60,194 nt of DNA, from assembly GCA_024639975.1 (NCBI GenBank), contig JAHEFX010000004.1, positions 1-60,194 of the forward strand. Reading direction: 5' to 3'. Below are positions 40,471 to 48,800 of this stretch, piece by piece. The stretch is from a bacterium. GTDB taxonomy: Bacteria; Actinomycetota; Acidimicrobiia; Spongiisociales; JAENVV01. The position numbers were made by a program, and so were the translations under genes. The notes beneath the pieces were generated by a model, which saw only the letters and a list, made by a program, of their open reading frames with translations, was not told the origin of the DNA and ran no database searches. Every line of letters starts with the position of its first letter. Position 1 is the stretch's first letter.

Positions 40471-41565
40471 CTAGCCCAGCTTTGCGGCGATGCTGCCGGC
40501 GTCGCGGAGGGCCATGCCGTCGGCGCCCACCGCGGTCCATCCAGGACCCTTGCCCCGGTCAGCCTCTTCGAGCAGGTCCCGCACGAGCTGGGGCGTCGTC
40601 ACCCCACCGGCCGACCAGAGGTAGTGGCTGAGCGAGCCGGGCGGGTTGTTGATCTCATTCACGTAGAGGGCGTCGCCGTGATGGAGGAAGTCGAGCCGTG
40701 AGACACCGCGGACCCCGGTCAGACGGGCGACGGTCGCTGCGAGCGACCGGATCCGCTCCGCCAGCTCTTCGGGGATGTCGGCTGGGAGCTCACGTCGTGA
40801 TCCTTCGAGTCCACCACCACTCAAGTACTTCTCCTTGTAGTCGTACAAGGCGCCACCTCGCAGTGGTCGCTCGATGGGGCTGAGTTCGAGCTCCGGCCAG
40901 GTTCGGATGGAGATGTTCAGGTCGTCGGCACCCTCGAGGAACGGCTCGAGGACTCCGCCGGCGACGTAGTGCGGCGAGCTCTTGGTGAGAGCCAAGGCGG
41001 TGGCATGGTCCTCGACGACCTCGATGCCGATGGACGAGCCGCCGAAACGGGGTTTGGCGATGTACGGACCCTCGAAGTCGGGGATCACGGCCTCGTCGAT
41101 CGGGCGGCGAGGAAGGGTCGGGAGGCCGGCGGTCTCCATGACCGCACCGAAGGCGAGCTTGTCCATGGCGAGCGAGGCCGACCAGGTGGCCGGGCCCGAT
41201 GACCGGATACCGGCGATGTCCAATGCCGCCTGGAGGGCCCCGTCCTCTCCGGGACCACCGTGGCACGCATTGACGACGGCTTCGACACCGAGCGGCTTGG
41301 GCCGTCCCAACCGCCCTTCGGCGACCCAGCCTGCGCCGGGAGCGGCAACGAACCCGAGCTCCTCGGACCCCTTCGGCACCCCTTCGATGAAGTCCGCCGC
41401 CTCGGCGTTGACCGGCACCTCGTACCAGTCTCCCGTCTTGGTCCAGTACAGCGCCCGGACCTCGGTACCGGACTCGTGGAGGGTGCGTGCGGCCATGAGG
41501 CCGGTGAGGATGGAGATGTCGTGTTCTGGCGAGGGACCACCGAACACCACCGCATGACGACTCAT
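40471..41565 (-). CDS. ddl: D-alanine--D-alanine ligase
   Basis: Ddl joins two D-alanines for the peptidoglycan stem. The 364-residue protein begins HAVVFGGPSPEHDISILTG, continues with NACHGGPGEDGALQAALDIAG (about residue 95) and KPRFGGSSIGIEVVEDH (about 170), and ends with the ATP/Mg-binding SRLDFLHHGDALYVNEINNP (about 295) and PGSLSHYLWSAGG. The family motif VTEINxxPG reads VNEINNPPG, and the common HGxxGEDG reads HGGPGEDG. It is downstream of murF with its own promoter. Confidence 0.94.
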   Translation of the reverse strand: MSRHAVVFGGPSPEHDISILTGLMAARTLHESGTEVRALYWTKTGDWYEVPVNAEAADFIEGVPKGSEELGFVAAPGAGWVAEGRLGRPKPLGVEAVVNACHGGPGEDGALQAALDIAGIRSSGPATWSASLAMDKLAFGAVMETAGLPTLPRRPIDEAVIPDFEGPYIAKPRFGGSSIGIEVVEDHATALALTKSSPHYVAGGVLEPFLEGADDLNISIRTWPELELSPIERPLRGGALYDYKEKYLSGGGLEGSRRELPADIPEELAERIRSLAATVARLTGVRGVSRLDFLHHGDALYVNEINNPPGSLSHYLWSAGGVTTPQLVRDLLEEADRGKGPGWTAVGADGMALRDAGSIAAKLG

Positions 41566-41572
41566 GGGCGTG

Positions 41573-41578
41573 AGGCTA
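41573..41578 (-). promoter_or_regulatory. -10 box of ddl (TAGCCT)
   Basis: On the minus strand TAGCCT ends 7 bases before the ddl ATG, in the 40-base gap after murF. Confidence 0.5.
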
Positions 41579-41605
41579 GGAGTCCTGCCGGGTTGCTCCT
41601 ACGAC

Positions 41606-43144
41606 CTACGGGTAGTGGTCGGGGAGGTCGTTCTCGTACAGCACCACGTCGCCCTGTCGGAGGGTGGCCCGCACCCACTCGATCGCCTCGTCGCGGCTCG
41701 GGGCGAAGCGCACGTCGGCTTGACCGGTGTTGGCCCCCTTGCGGAGGGCAACCCGATTGGTCCGCTTCACGATGACGACGTCATCGGCCACCTCCGCCGC
41801 CCGCTCGCCGAACGCCTCATTGGCCGACGCCTGCTCCCTGCCGAGCTCGACCATGCCGGGGGTCACCACGACTCGGCGCCCGGTCCCCGTCCCCGCGAGC
41901 AACTCCAGCGCTGCCTCCGCCCCGGCGGGGTTCGAGTTGAACGTGTCGTCGATGACCCAGAACCCGCCCTTGCCCAGGGTGACCGACTGACGATGGTCGG
42001 GGGTGTCCGAGTCCGCGAAGGCCTCTGCCATCCCGTCGAGGGCGACACCGGCCGCGACACCGATCCCCACGGCCAGGGCGAGGTTGGTCGGGAAGGGCAC
42101 CGCCGGCAGGCGGGCGACCTCGGCCCCGTCGACGACGACGGCCCACCCGTCCTCGGCAGGGGTGACGCGGACTGCGACCTCCTCTGACTCGACGCCGGTT
42201 CGGACGACCCGCTTCCCGGATGCCTCGAGCTCGTCGGCGAGGCCGGCCAGTCGCTCATCGTCGACGTTCAGCACGACGGTCCGAGCCCGCTCGGTGATCT
42301 CGGCCTTGGAACGAAGCGTGGTGTCGAGCGACCCGAACCGCTCCAGGTGCACCGGACCGATCGCCGTGATCGCCGCGATGTCGGGTGGGATCCACTCACA
42401 GAGCGATCCGATCTCCCCCGGTCCGTAGCTCCCCATTTCGGCGATGAACCACTCGGTCCCCGGCGACAGGTGCTCGTTCACCGTCCGGGCGAGCCCCATC
42501 GCGTTGTTGAACGAGGCCGGGCTGGCGACGGTCGGGGCCGACGCTGCCAGGACCCGCCGGACGTACTCCTTCGTGGTCGTCTTGCCGTAGGACCCGGTGA
42601 TGGCCACGACGCTCGGACCGACCATGCGCATGCCGGCACGGGCCTTGTCGATCCACTTGCGCTGCGACCGCTTCTCGATCGGTGCGAGCACCACGAGGGC
42701 GACGTCGACCAGGACGTCGATGGCGAACAGCCCGAAGATGAGACCGGCCGCGTAGTCGGAGCCGGGAATGAGCGAGACGACGGCCGTCACGAGGACGGCC
42801 AGGCCACCCGTCGTGAAAGCCACCTTCTTCAGTCGATCGGTCCAGGCGAGGGCGGATGTGGTCCCTCGCGCCGGGAGCCCGACCGGGAACACGGCACCCA
42901 GGGCCGCAGCGATGAGGACGAACCAGAGACCGAGATCGGTGAGGACGGCCCCCACGAGGGCGGCGACGGCCGCGAAACCAATGGTGACGTTGAGCGGCGT
43001 CGAGAGCCACCAGCGGACCAAGAAGCGTGTGACCGAGCCGGGCAGGTAGTGCTCTCGTTGGGCGACCCGGAGCCATCGCAGACCGAGCGGAACGGCCGCG
43101 GCAAGCGTCGCCGTCGTGGCGACCAGCGCCTCCCACCAGGTCAT
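41606..43144 (-). CDS. murF: MurF-type Mur ligase fused to an N-terminal membrane domain
   Basis: MurF adds D-Ala-D-Ala to UDP-MurNAc-tripeptide. The C-terminal 340 residues are a Mur ligase: VAITGSYGKTTTKEYV (about 180, ATP loop), ASFNNAMGLARTV (about 208), IAEMGSYGPGEIG (about 233), GPVHLERFGS and VIDDTFNSNPAGAEAALELL (about 400). Normal MurF is cytoplasmic, but here residues 1-165 form about four to five membrane helices (VATTATLAAAVPLGL, VTIGFAAVAALVGAVLT and others). The ligase is therefore held at the membrane. Its start overlaps the hydrolase stop as ATGA. Some such fused proteins are known only as Mur ligase family members, so the substrate is likely but not certain. Confidence 0.88.
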   Translation of the reverse strand: MTWWEALVATTATLAAAVPLGLRWLRVAQREHYLPGSVTRFLVRWWLSTPLNVTIGFAAVAALVGAVLTDLGLWFVLIAAALGAVFPVGLPARGTTSALAWTDRLKKVAFTTGGLAVLVTAVVSLIPGSDYAAGLIFGLFAIDVLVDVALVVLAPIEKRSQRKWIDKARAGMRMVGPSVVAITGSYGKTTTKEYVRRVLAASAPTVASPASFNNAMGLARTVNEHLSPGTEWFIAEMGSYGPGEIGSLCEWIPPDIAAITAIGPVHLERFGSLDTTLRSKAEITERARTVVLNVDDERLAGLADELEASGKRVVRTGVESEEVAVRVTPAEDGWAVVVDGAEVARLPAVPFPTNLALAVGIGVAAGVALDGMAEAFADSDTPDHRQSVTLGKGGFWVIDDTFNSNPAGAEAALELLAGTGTGRRVVVTPGMVELGREQASANEAFGERAAEVADDVVIVKRTNRVALRKGANTGQADVRFAPSRDEAIEWVRATLRQGDVVLYENDLPDHYP

Positions 43145-43860
43145 GCCAGATCCGCCACGGCCGCTTGGATCAGGTCTGGGCGGGAGCGATGGACGTCGTG
43201 GCCGACTCCCTCGACCACGTCGAGAACCGCATCGTCGACCAGCGCGACCGCCTCGCGGGCGATGTCGGGGTGGGCGGCGGTGTCCTCGCCACCCCAGACC
43301 ATCCGAACGGGGACGTCGAGCTCGGCCAGCTCGGCGGCGTAGGACTCGTTCACGGCACGTACGAGCACGTCACGCATGATCCCCGATGCCGCTCGGTAGT
43401 CGGCGGAGCCGTACTTCTGGCGGGCCGCCTCGAGGCGATCGTCCGAGACGAGACCGCGATCGTGGGCCCAGCGGACGAAGCGGTACCCGGTCGGCGACTT
43501 GCCGCTGCCGGCCCGGCGGAGCAGGGGGACGCCGGCGAGCACCAGACCCCTGACGGGCACGCCGTCGGCGGCGAGGCACACGGCGATCCGCCCCCCGAAC
43601 GAGTGGCCGACCACGACCGGTGGTTCGTCGAGCGCGGCGATGGCGGGCGCAAGTGCCGCTGCGTACTCGTGGGCCCCCCAAGCCTCCGGAGGGACAGGTG
43701 ATGCCCCGAATCCGGGCAGATCGACGGCGATACGGCCCGCGTCCGGCAGAACCCCGTCCCAATCGGAGCGGTTCCTTCCCCAGCCATGGAGGCAGACGAC
43801 CGTGTGGGGCTCGGGGCCGACGTCGGCGAACACCCCTTCGGCGATCGCGCGAAGAGCCAC
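43141..43860 (-). CDS. Alpha/beta hydrolase
   Basis: The 239-residue protein has the classic lid-and-core fold with oxyanion region VVCLHGWGRNRSDW (residues 21-34), nucleophile Ser87 in VVGHSFGGRIAV, acid Asp192 in WGGEDTAAHP and base His220 in VEGVGHDVHRSRP. It could be an esterase or thioesterase. The GTG start overlaps the fabI stop by one base and its stop overlaps murF, so it is part of an envelope operon fabI-hydrolase-murF. The substrate is unknown. Confidence 0.88.
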   Translation of the reverse strand: MALRAIAEGVFADVGPEPHTVVCLHGWGRNRSDWDGVLPDAGRIAVDLPGFGASPVPPEAWGAHEYAAALAPAIAALDEPPVVVGHSFGGRIAVCLAADGVPVRGLVLAGVPLLRRAGSGKSPTGYRFVRWAHDRGLVSDDRLEAARQKYGSADYRAASGIMRDVLVRAVNESYAAELAELDVPVRMVWGGEDTAAHPDIAREAVALVDDAVLDVVEGVGHDVHRSRPDLIQAAVADLA

Positions 43861-44639
43861 TACTCGCTCGGCGCGGCGATGGCATGGAAACCGCCATCGA
43901 CGTGGACGATCTCACCGGACGTCATGGGAGCCCAGTCGCTGAGCAGGACACACACCATCTTCGCCACGGGCTCCGGATCGTTCTGGTCCCAGCCGAGTGG
44001 GGCACGGTCGCCCCAGACGTCCTTGAACTGGGTGAAGCCCGGGATGGACTTCGCCGCGACGGTCGCCAGTGGCCCGGCCGAGACGGCGTTCACGCGGATG
44101 CCCGAGCCCCCGAGGTCACGGGCGAGGTAGCGCGTGGTTGCCTGCAGGGCGGCTTTGGCAACCCCCATCCAGTCGTAGCCGGGCCAGGCCTGTCGGTTGT
44201 CGAAGTCCATGGCGACGAGGGCACCGCCCCCCGCCTCCTCCATGAGCGGTCGGAGGCCCACGGCGAGCGTCTTGTAGGAGAAGGCCGAGACGCCGAATGC
44301 CGTCTGGGCACTCTCCACGGGTGTGTTCAGGAAATTGCCACCCAGGGCGTCTTCGGGCGCAAAGGCGATGGAATGGAGCGCCCCGTCCACCGATCCCCAG
44401 CGCTGCTTCAGCTCGGTAGCCAGGGCTTCCATGTGGGCGTCGTCCATGATGTCGAGCTCGAGGACGTCGGGCGGGTCGGGCAGTCGCTTCGCCGAGCGTT
44501 CGGTGAGGCGGATGGCCCGCCCGAAACCGGTCAACACGATCTCGGCACCCTGCTCCTGCGCGATGCGGGCAGCATGGAACGCAATCGAATCTGGGTTCAG
44601 GACCCCCGTGATCACCAGTCGCTTGCCGTCCAGCAGCAT
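43860..44639 (-). CDS. fabI: Enoyl-ACP reductase, InhA-like FabI
   Basis: FabI reduces enoyl-ACP with NADH in the last step of fatty acid elongation. The 259-residue protein shows KRLVITGVLNPDSIAFHAAR (NADH site), LHSIAFAP, a catalytic Tyr155 and Lys162 in GYDWMGVAKAAL with the Tyr-(6)-Lys spacing of FabI/InhA, and NAVSAGPLATVAAKSIPGF, as in mycobacterial InhA. The ATG at 44639 has GAGGAG five bases upstream; the longer frame to 44999 overlaps the transporter and is rejected. A TACCAT box (minus, 44664-44669) gives a leader of about 18 bases. Confidence 0.94.
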   Translation of the reverse strand: MLLDGKRLVITGVLNPDSIAFHAARIAQEQGAEIVLTGFGRAIRLTERSAKRLPDPPDVLELDIMDDAHMEALATELKQRWGSVDGALHSIAFAPEDALGGNFLNTPVESAQTAFGVSAFSYKTLAVGLRPLMEEAGGGALVAMDFDNRQAWPGYDWMGVAKAALQATTRYLARDLGGSGIRVNAVSAGPLATVAAKSIPGFTQFKDVWGDRAPLGWDQNDPEPVAKMVCVLLSDWAPMTSGEIVHVDGGFHAIAAPSE

Positions 44640-44685
44640 CCGCTCTCCTCGTTCGGTCGCCGGATGGTACCGGTGGGACCCGCCG

Positions 44686-45990
44686 CTACCCGGCCTTCGC
44701 CTCCTCGTGGTCGAAGACGTGGGCGTTGTGGGCGAACCGCTTCCAGTTGAAGGCGTGCATCGCCTCCTCGTGGCTCGGCGGGAAGACGAGGGCAGCGGCG
44801 ATCGCCCCGGCCACGCAAGCCACCCCACAGATACTGAACGCCAACGGGAAGTTCCCGAGGTCACCGAGGGCACCGCCGAGGATGGGGAACGCGATCCCGC
44901 CGAATCCGTAGGCGAGGAACACCCAGGGGTAATTGGCGCCAACGGTCGCGTTGCCGAACTCGTCGGCCGTGATGGCCGGGAACAGAGCGAAGTTGCCACC
45001 GAAGTTGAACCCGATCAACGCTGCTGCGAGGTAGAGCAAGTACTCCTGGCCGGCCATCGTGATGAACAGGAACATCAGCGCCCCCTGTGTCGACGCCATG
45101 ACGACCACGGAACGCTTCCTGCCGAACCGGTCACTCAGCACGCCCCAGGTCAGTCTGCCGATGCCGTTCGCGAGGCTGAAGAAGACCGCCATCGCCGTGC
45201 CGGCGATCGCACTCGCCTCGACCGGGGACATGCCGCCTCCCACCAGCACCTCGACCGGATACAGCTTCATCAGGCCGATCGCCATGAGACCGGCGCCGGC
45301 CGAGACCATGAACGTCAGGGAGATCAAGTGGAACTGGGGGGTGCGGAGCATCTCACGAGGGGTGAAGTCGACCGTACCGACTGCCTCCCCCTTCGGTGGT
45401 GTGAATCCCTCGGGGAGCCAGCCGTCGTCTGGGTATCGCATCCAGGTGGCACCGACGAGCACGAGCACCGCAAAAGCGATGCCATAGGTGATGAAGGTGC
45501 CGGAGAGACCGATCGACTCGATGAGCCCACCCCAGTCACCGGCGAGCTTGACCCAGCCCAGCGCACCGAAGCCGAAGCCTGCCACGGCAACGCCCGAGAT
45601 CATGCCCTTCCGATCGGGGAACCACCGCATGCCGACGGCGATCGGCACCACGTACCCGAGACCGATCCCGGAACCGCCGACGAGCCCGACCCCGAAGAGC
45701 ACCATCCAAAAGTCGGTGCCACCGGTGATGCCGGCGATGGCGTAGCCCGCCCCGAGCGTGACCGCACCGGCCACGGCGAGCGTCCTGGGGCCCCACGTGG
45801 CGAGCTTGCGGCCGGCGAACACCATGACGAATGCGAACGCCGCCAAGCCCACGGAGAAGACGATCGTCGTCTCGACATTGCTCCACCCGGCCTCGACGAG
45901 ACCGGGGGTGAACACCGGCCAGGCGTAGATCGCCCCCAGACAAACCTGCATGAGAACCGCGCCGAACACGACCGGCCACCGTCGAACCAC
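44686..45990 (-). CDS. MFS transporter, oxalate/formate antiporter-like
   Basis: The 434-residue protein has 12 membrane segments and belongs to the OFA subfamily of the major facilitator superfamily: LMQVCLGAIYAWPVFTPGLV at the N-terminus, GLVGGSGIGLGYVVPIAVGM (about 100), and NGIGRLTWGVLSDRFGRKR (about 280). The C-terminus has a soluble tail ending in FDHEEAKAG. Substrates in this group are small carboxylates such as oxalate, formate or pyruvate; none can be assigned. The GTG at 45990 follows GGAGGAG. No oxalate degradation gene is near. Confidence 0.85.
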   Translation of the reverse strand: MVRRWPVVFGAVLMQVCLGAIYAWPVFTPGLVEAGWSNVETTIVFSVGLAAFAFVMVFAGRKLATWGPRTLAVAGAVTLGAGYAIAGITGGTDFWMVLFGVGLVGGSGIGLGYVVPIAVGMRWFPDRKGMISGVAVAGFGFGALGWVKLAGDWGGLIESIGLSGTFITYGIAFAVLVLVGATWMRYPDDGWLPEGFTPPKGEAVGTVDFTPREMLRTPQFHLISLTFMVSAGAGLMAIGLMKLYPVEVLVGGGMSPVEASAIAGTAMAVFFSLANGIGRLTWGVLSDRFGRKRSVVVMASTQGALMFLFITMAGQEYLLYLAAALIGFNFGGNFALFPAITADEFGNATVGANYPWVFLAYGFGGIAFPILGGALGDLGNFPLAFSICGVACVAGAIAAALVFPPSHEEAMHAFNWKRFAHNAHVFDHEEAKAG

Positions 45991-46046
45991 CGCGAACTCC
46001 TCCGGGGACTGCCCCAAGGCTACCGAAGCCCCGGGACGGCTCGATC

Positions 46047-46412
46047 TCAGAGAGACGCGCCGAAGGTCATCCAGGCCCGGAGTCCGAGGCCGCTTACGAA
46101 GAGCAGCAACAGGCCCCATCGGAGTGCCGGGTTGGCGGCCAGCTGTGCTTTGTAGATGTAGGCGAAGGCGACGGCGAAGAGGACGACGATGCCATAGAAG
46201 AGATGGAACGAACCGGGATCCAGACCCTGCCAATAGAGGAGCAGCCCGAGGCCGGTCTGCACGACGGACATGAACAACCCCGCGATCGTGCCGAGAGCGA
46301 ACCACGGACCCGCTTCGGCCTTGGCGATCGCGGCACCAACCCCCCACAGGCCGACGAGGCCGGTGAAGACGATCGTGACCCAACCGGTCACTTCATGGAT
46401 GTCTCCGAGCAC
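46047..46412 (-). CDS. Small four-helix membrane protein
   Basis: The family was not recognised. The 121-residue protein has four hydrophobic helices (VTIVFTGLVGLWGVGAAIA, ALGTIAGLFMSVVQTGLGLL, LFYGIVVLFAVAFAYIYKA and WGLLLLFVSGLGLRAWM). A GTG start is used. It lies 56 bases upstream of the transporter gene on the same strand. The pattern of histidine and tryptophan near the helix ends gives no clear cofactor hint. Confidence 0.7.
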   Translation of the reverse strand: MLGDIHEVTGWVTIVFTGLVGLWGVGAAIAKAEAGPWFALGTIAGLFMSVVQTGLGLLLYWQGLDPGSFHLFYGIVVLFAVAFAYIYKAQLAANPALRWGLLLLFVSGLGLRAWMTFGASL

Positions 46413-46414
46413 GG

Positions 46415-46429
46415 GGGGCAGTATGCCCC
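46415..46429 (-). terminator. Hairpin after the tandem GNAT gene
   Basis: GGGGC-AGTAT-GCCCC forms a 5-bp stem a few bases after the GNAT stop and just before the start of the next minus-strand gene. Confidence 0.3.
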
Positions 46430-46432
46430 TCG

Positions 46433-47455
46433 TCAGGCGCCGAGCCGTTTGCGGGCCGACTCCAGGTCCCCCTGCCAGGTGTCCATCACGAGGATCGGAC
46501 TGAATCCCATGGTCAGGTTGATGTTGAGCATCGGCTCGTTCGAACCTGCGTTGAAGGTGTCGACGCGCTCCATCCCGGGAACTGCGTCGCGCACCCGAAG
46601 GACGTTGGTGGCTTTCATCCAGCGGCCCAGGCCCCGGTTGCGATGGTCAGGGTGGGTGACGGTCTCCCACTGCCACGCCTGGGCCGCCTGGAGGTCGTCG
46701 GTCATGATCGAGGACGAGCCCACCCAGAGTCCGGAGGGTCGGTGCACCGCGACCACCGAATACAGCTTGCGCTTGGCCTCGGCCGTCCTGGCCTGCAGGT
46801 CACGCCAGATCTCGGGCGTGAGGACCTCATCCTCCATCTCGAGGTCCTCGCGGGGCTCGGTGTTCATCAAGAACTGCAGCTGGCACCATGGCTCGATGTG
46901 CTCGTCGGCGAACGGGGTCTCGAGGAGGAGCAGTTGGTAATCCCCCGCCCGCTCGTCGGCCCGTTCGATCCACGACCGCATCAAGCCGACATCGAGCGTG
47001 CCCATCGAGAGGCGACTGCGCTTCTCGCGATAGGCCATCTTCCAACCGGCCCGTTGGCACAGCTCCGCTTCGCTGCGGCCATTGATGACGTAGGTGTCGA
47101 CCAACTTTCGCCCCTGCGTCTCGAGGTCGTCGAACGCCGGGCGGAGGAGCGCCCGACCGATGCCCTCGCCACGCCGAGTGGGGGTCGTGCTGACCCTGAC
47201 GTAGCCGGCGTTCAGGTTGTTCTCGAGGTTCGCCCAGGTCACGGCGGCGCCCACGATCTCGACCCCATCGAAGGCGACCCACCGCATGACGCGCTCGTCC
47301 CTGCGGGTGGAACGTCGATCGAGGAGCCACCGCTCGAACGGCACCGGGTCGTCCTCGGGGAGCTCCTCGCGGTCGAGGGGTTCGTAGTACGCGTGGAGTC
47401 GACGGAGCACCGACTCGTCCGACCTGCCCGTGTCGACAGGTTCGATCCGGATCAT
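46433..47455 (-). CDS. Tandem GNAT acetyltransferase
   Basis: The 340-residue protein carries two GNAT domains in series: the first (about 1-160) with the acetyl-CoA loop STTPTRRGEGIGRALL (about 90) and the second (about 165-340) with VTHPDHRNRGLGRWM (about 270). Two-domain GNATs of this kind include mycothiol synthase MshD, but the overall length, N-terminus and central region do not resemble MshD enough for that name. The ATG at 47455 follows a -10 box by 6 bases, which decides the start. Substrate unknown. Confidence 0.85.
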   Translation of the reverse strand: MIRIEPVDTGRSDESVLRRLHAYYEPLDREELPEDDPVPFERWLLDRRSTRRDERVMRWVAFDGVEIVGAAVTWANLENNLNAGYVRVSTTPTRRGEGIGRALLRPAFDDLETQGRKLVDTYVINGRSEAELCQRAGWKMAYREKRSRLSMGTLDVGLMRSWIERADERAGDYQLLLLETPFADEHIEPWCQLQFLMNTEPREDLEMEDEVLTPEIWRDLQARTAEAKRKLYSVVAVHRPSGLWVGSSSIMTDDLQAAQAWQWETVTHPDHRNRGLGRWMKATNVLRVRDAVPGMERVDTFNAGSNEPMLNINLTMGFSPILVMDTWQGDLESARKRLGA

Positions 47456-47461
47456 GGGCGG

Positions 47462-47467
47462 ACGGTA
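47462..47467 (-). promoter_or_regulatory. -10 box of the tandem GNAT gene (TACCGT)
   Basis: On the minus strand TACCGT ends 6 bases before the ATG at 47455, favouring it over the upstream TTG at 47470. Confidence 0.5.
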
Positions 47468-47519
47468 CAAGGTCGAGGACCTCGTTGCGGCCCCAATACC
47501 ACGAGCGCCCGGGACTCGA

Positions 47520-47906
47520 TCAGGGCTTGATCGAGCGCGCCCCCAGGAACGCCATTGCGAAGCCGGCGTAGCCGATGACCGCCCCCACTACCTCGATCAC
47601 CGAGTCCAGCTGGCTGTCGGCGAATCGGAGGTCTTCGATGAGCGTCAACGCCCCCAGGATTCCCAGCAGGTACCCCAGGGCCCTGAGGATGCCTGCCTTG
47701 GATCCGACGCCGTCGAACCAGTCGACCCTCGACACCAGCACGGCCACGATCGCCAGCACCAGCGGGATCCAAGCGATCCAGTACTCGTTCATGAGTAGGC
47801 CGAACACCACGTACACACCGATCAGTACCAGCGACCCCAGTCCGATCAAACCGCCCGTGGAACTGCCTCCGTCGGCAGCTGCCGACACCGGTTCCGAATC
47901 CTCCAT
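47520..47906 (-). CDS. Small membrane protein with four helices
   Basis: The family was not recognised. The product (128 residues from the ATG at 47906) has a polar N-terminus rich in Ser, Gly and Ala and four hydrophobic segments, the first being GLIGLGSLVLIGVYVVFGLL. Alternative starts are ATG at 47921, 8 bases from a TACCGT box, and TTG at 47930; GGGAGG four bases before 47906 supports that one. It lies between two other minus-strand single genes. Confidence 0.65.
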   Translation of the reverse strand: MEDSEPVSAAADGGSSTGGLIGLGSLVLIGVYVVFGLLMNEYWIAWIPLVLAIVAVLVSRVDWFDGVGSKAGILRALGYLLGILGALTLIEDLRFADSQLDSVIEVVGAVIGYAGFAMAFLGARSIKP

Positions 47907-48002
47907 CCGACCTCCCGTCATCGACGTCAACGGTACGGCGTCGAATCCATGCGCGTCGGACGGATCGGCCTTCTTCTCGCTGGGCCCGGCGGGCTCGGGC
48001 GG

Positions 48003-48698
48003 CTACTCCGCCGGACCGGCGCTCGGCTCGTCCCCGGACTCGTCCGAGACCTCGGCTTCCGCTGCCCCGGGTGCCGACCCGAGGAGCTTCGCCTTCTCGA
48101 CCTCGAACTCCTCCGGCGAGATGACCCCCTCGTCGCGGAGCTTGGCGAGGTCCGTCAGATCGTCGTACTTGCCGCGCGATGGCGCAGCCGCGGTCGATGG
48201 CGCCGATCCACCCGACAGGTGGAGCGTGCGCTCTTCGCGCGCGTCGTAGATGGCCTTCTGGACCTCGGTCGGCTCCGGCACGTTCTTGAAGACCTGCAAG
48301 GAGTTCGCACCTGCCGACTCGACCGCCATGTCCCCATAGCCGAGCATCCGCTCGATCGGGCCCTGGGTCACGGCGACCGAGTTGATCGCGTCGACCGGGA
48401 TCTCCTTGCCCGACTTGGTGAAGAAACCGGTCCGAACGATGAGTCGCTCGTTGGTCACCCAGTAGCGGGTGGTGAGCCACTCGGTGATCGAGGTGGTCGC
48501 CGCAACGGCGCTGACCGCCAGGCCGGCCACCAGACCGATCAGCCCGCCCCAGACGAACCCGTCACCGATCCACCAACCCAGCCAGAGGCCGCCGACCCCC
48601 AGCACGAGGGCGAGCGCCATCCCGACGATGCCCGATCGCCAGTGCGCCCGGAACGTCATTCGGACTGCTTCCCCCGAGGTCAGGAATTCCTCTGCCAT
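48003..48698 (-). CDS. PH-domain (bPH2) membrane protein with C-terminal SHOCT domain
   Basis: The 231-residue product has two membrane helices (about 22-70), a bacterial PH domain of the DUF304 type (WVTNERLIVRTGFFTKSGKE, then IPVDAINSVAVTQGPIERML, about 80-140) and, after a linker, a SHOCT motif (DLAKLRDEGVISPEEFEVEK, about 185-205), a short helical domain for oligomerisation. Proteins of this kind are common in actinobacteria and of unknown role, perhaps in membrane stress. AAGGAG precedes the ATG at 48698. The gene diverges from gdh. Confidence 0.85.
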   Translation of the reverse strand: MAEEFLTSGEAVRMTFRAHWRSGIVGMALALVLGVGGLWLGWWIGDGFVWGGLIGLVAGLAVSAVAATTSITEWLTTRYWVTNERLIVRTGFFTKSGKEIPVDAINSVAVTQGPIERMLGYGDMAVESAGANSLQVFKNVPEPTEVQKAIYDAREERTLHLSGGSAPSTAAAPSRGKYDDLTDLAKLRDEGVISPEEFEVEKAKLLGSAPGAAEAEVSDESGDEPSAGPAE

Positions 48699-48760
48699 CC
48701 ACTCTCCTTTGATTCGGCCCGAACCCTACCGACCTGCCCGCTCGCGGCATGGTCGATGCG

Positions 48761-48766
48761 TATCGT
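48761..48766 (+). promoter_or_regulatory. -10 box of gdhA (TATCGT)
   Basis: TATCGT is 35 bases before the GTG at 48801, leaving a leader of about 28 bases with GGAGGG as ribosome site. Confidence 0.4.
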
Positions 48767-48800
48767 GCACGGAGGCCAACACGGAAATTGGAGGGTCCGC

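Noticed and set aside
47949-48800. N-terminal extension of glutamate dehydrogenase
   Set aside because: The frame upstream of 48801 is the antisense shadow of the PH/SHOCT gene; the GGAGGG site and the family length place the start at 48801.
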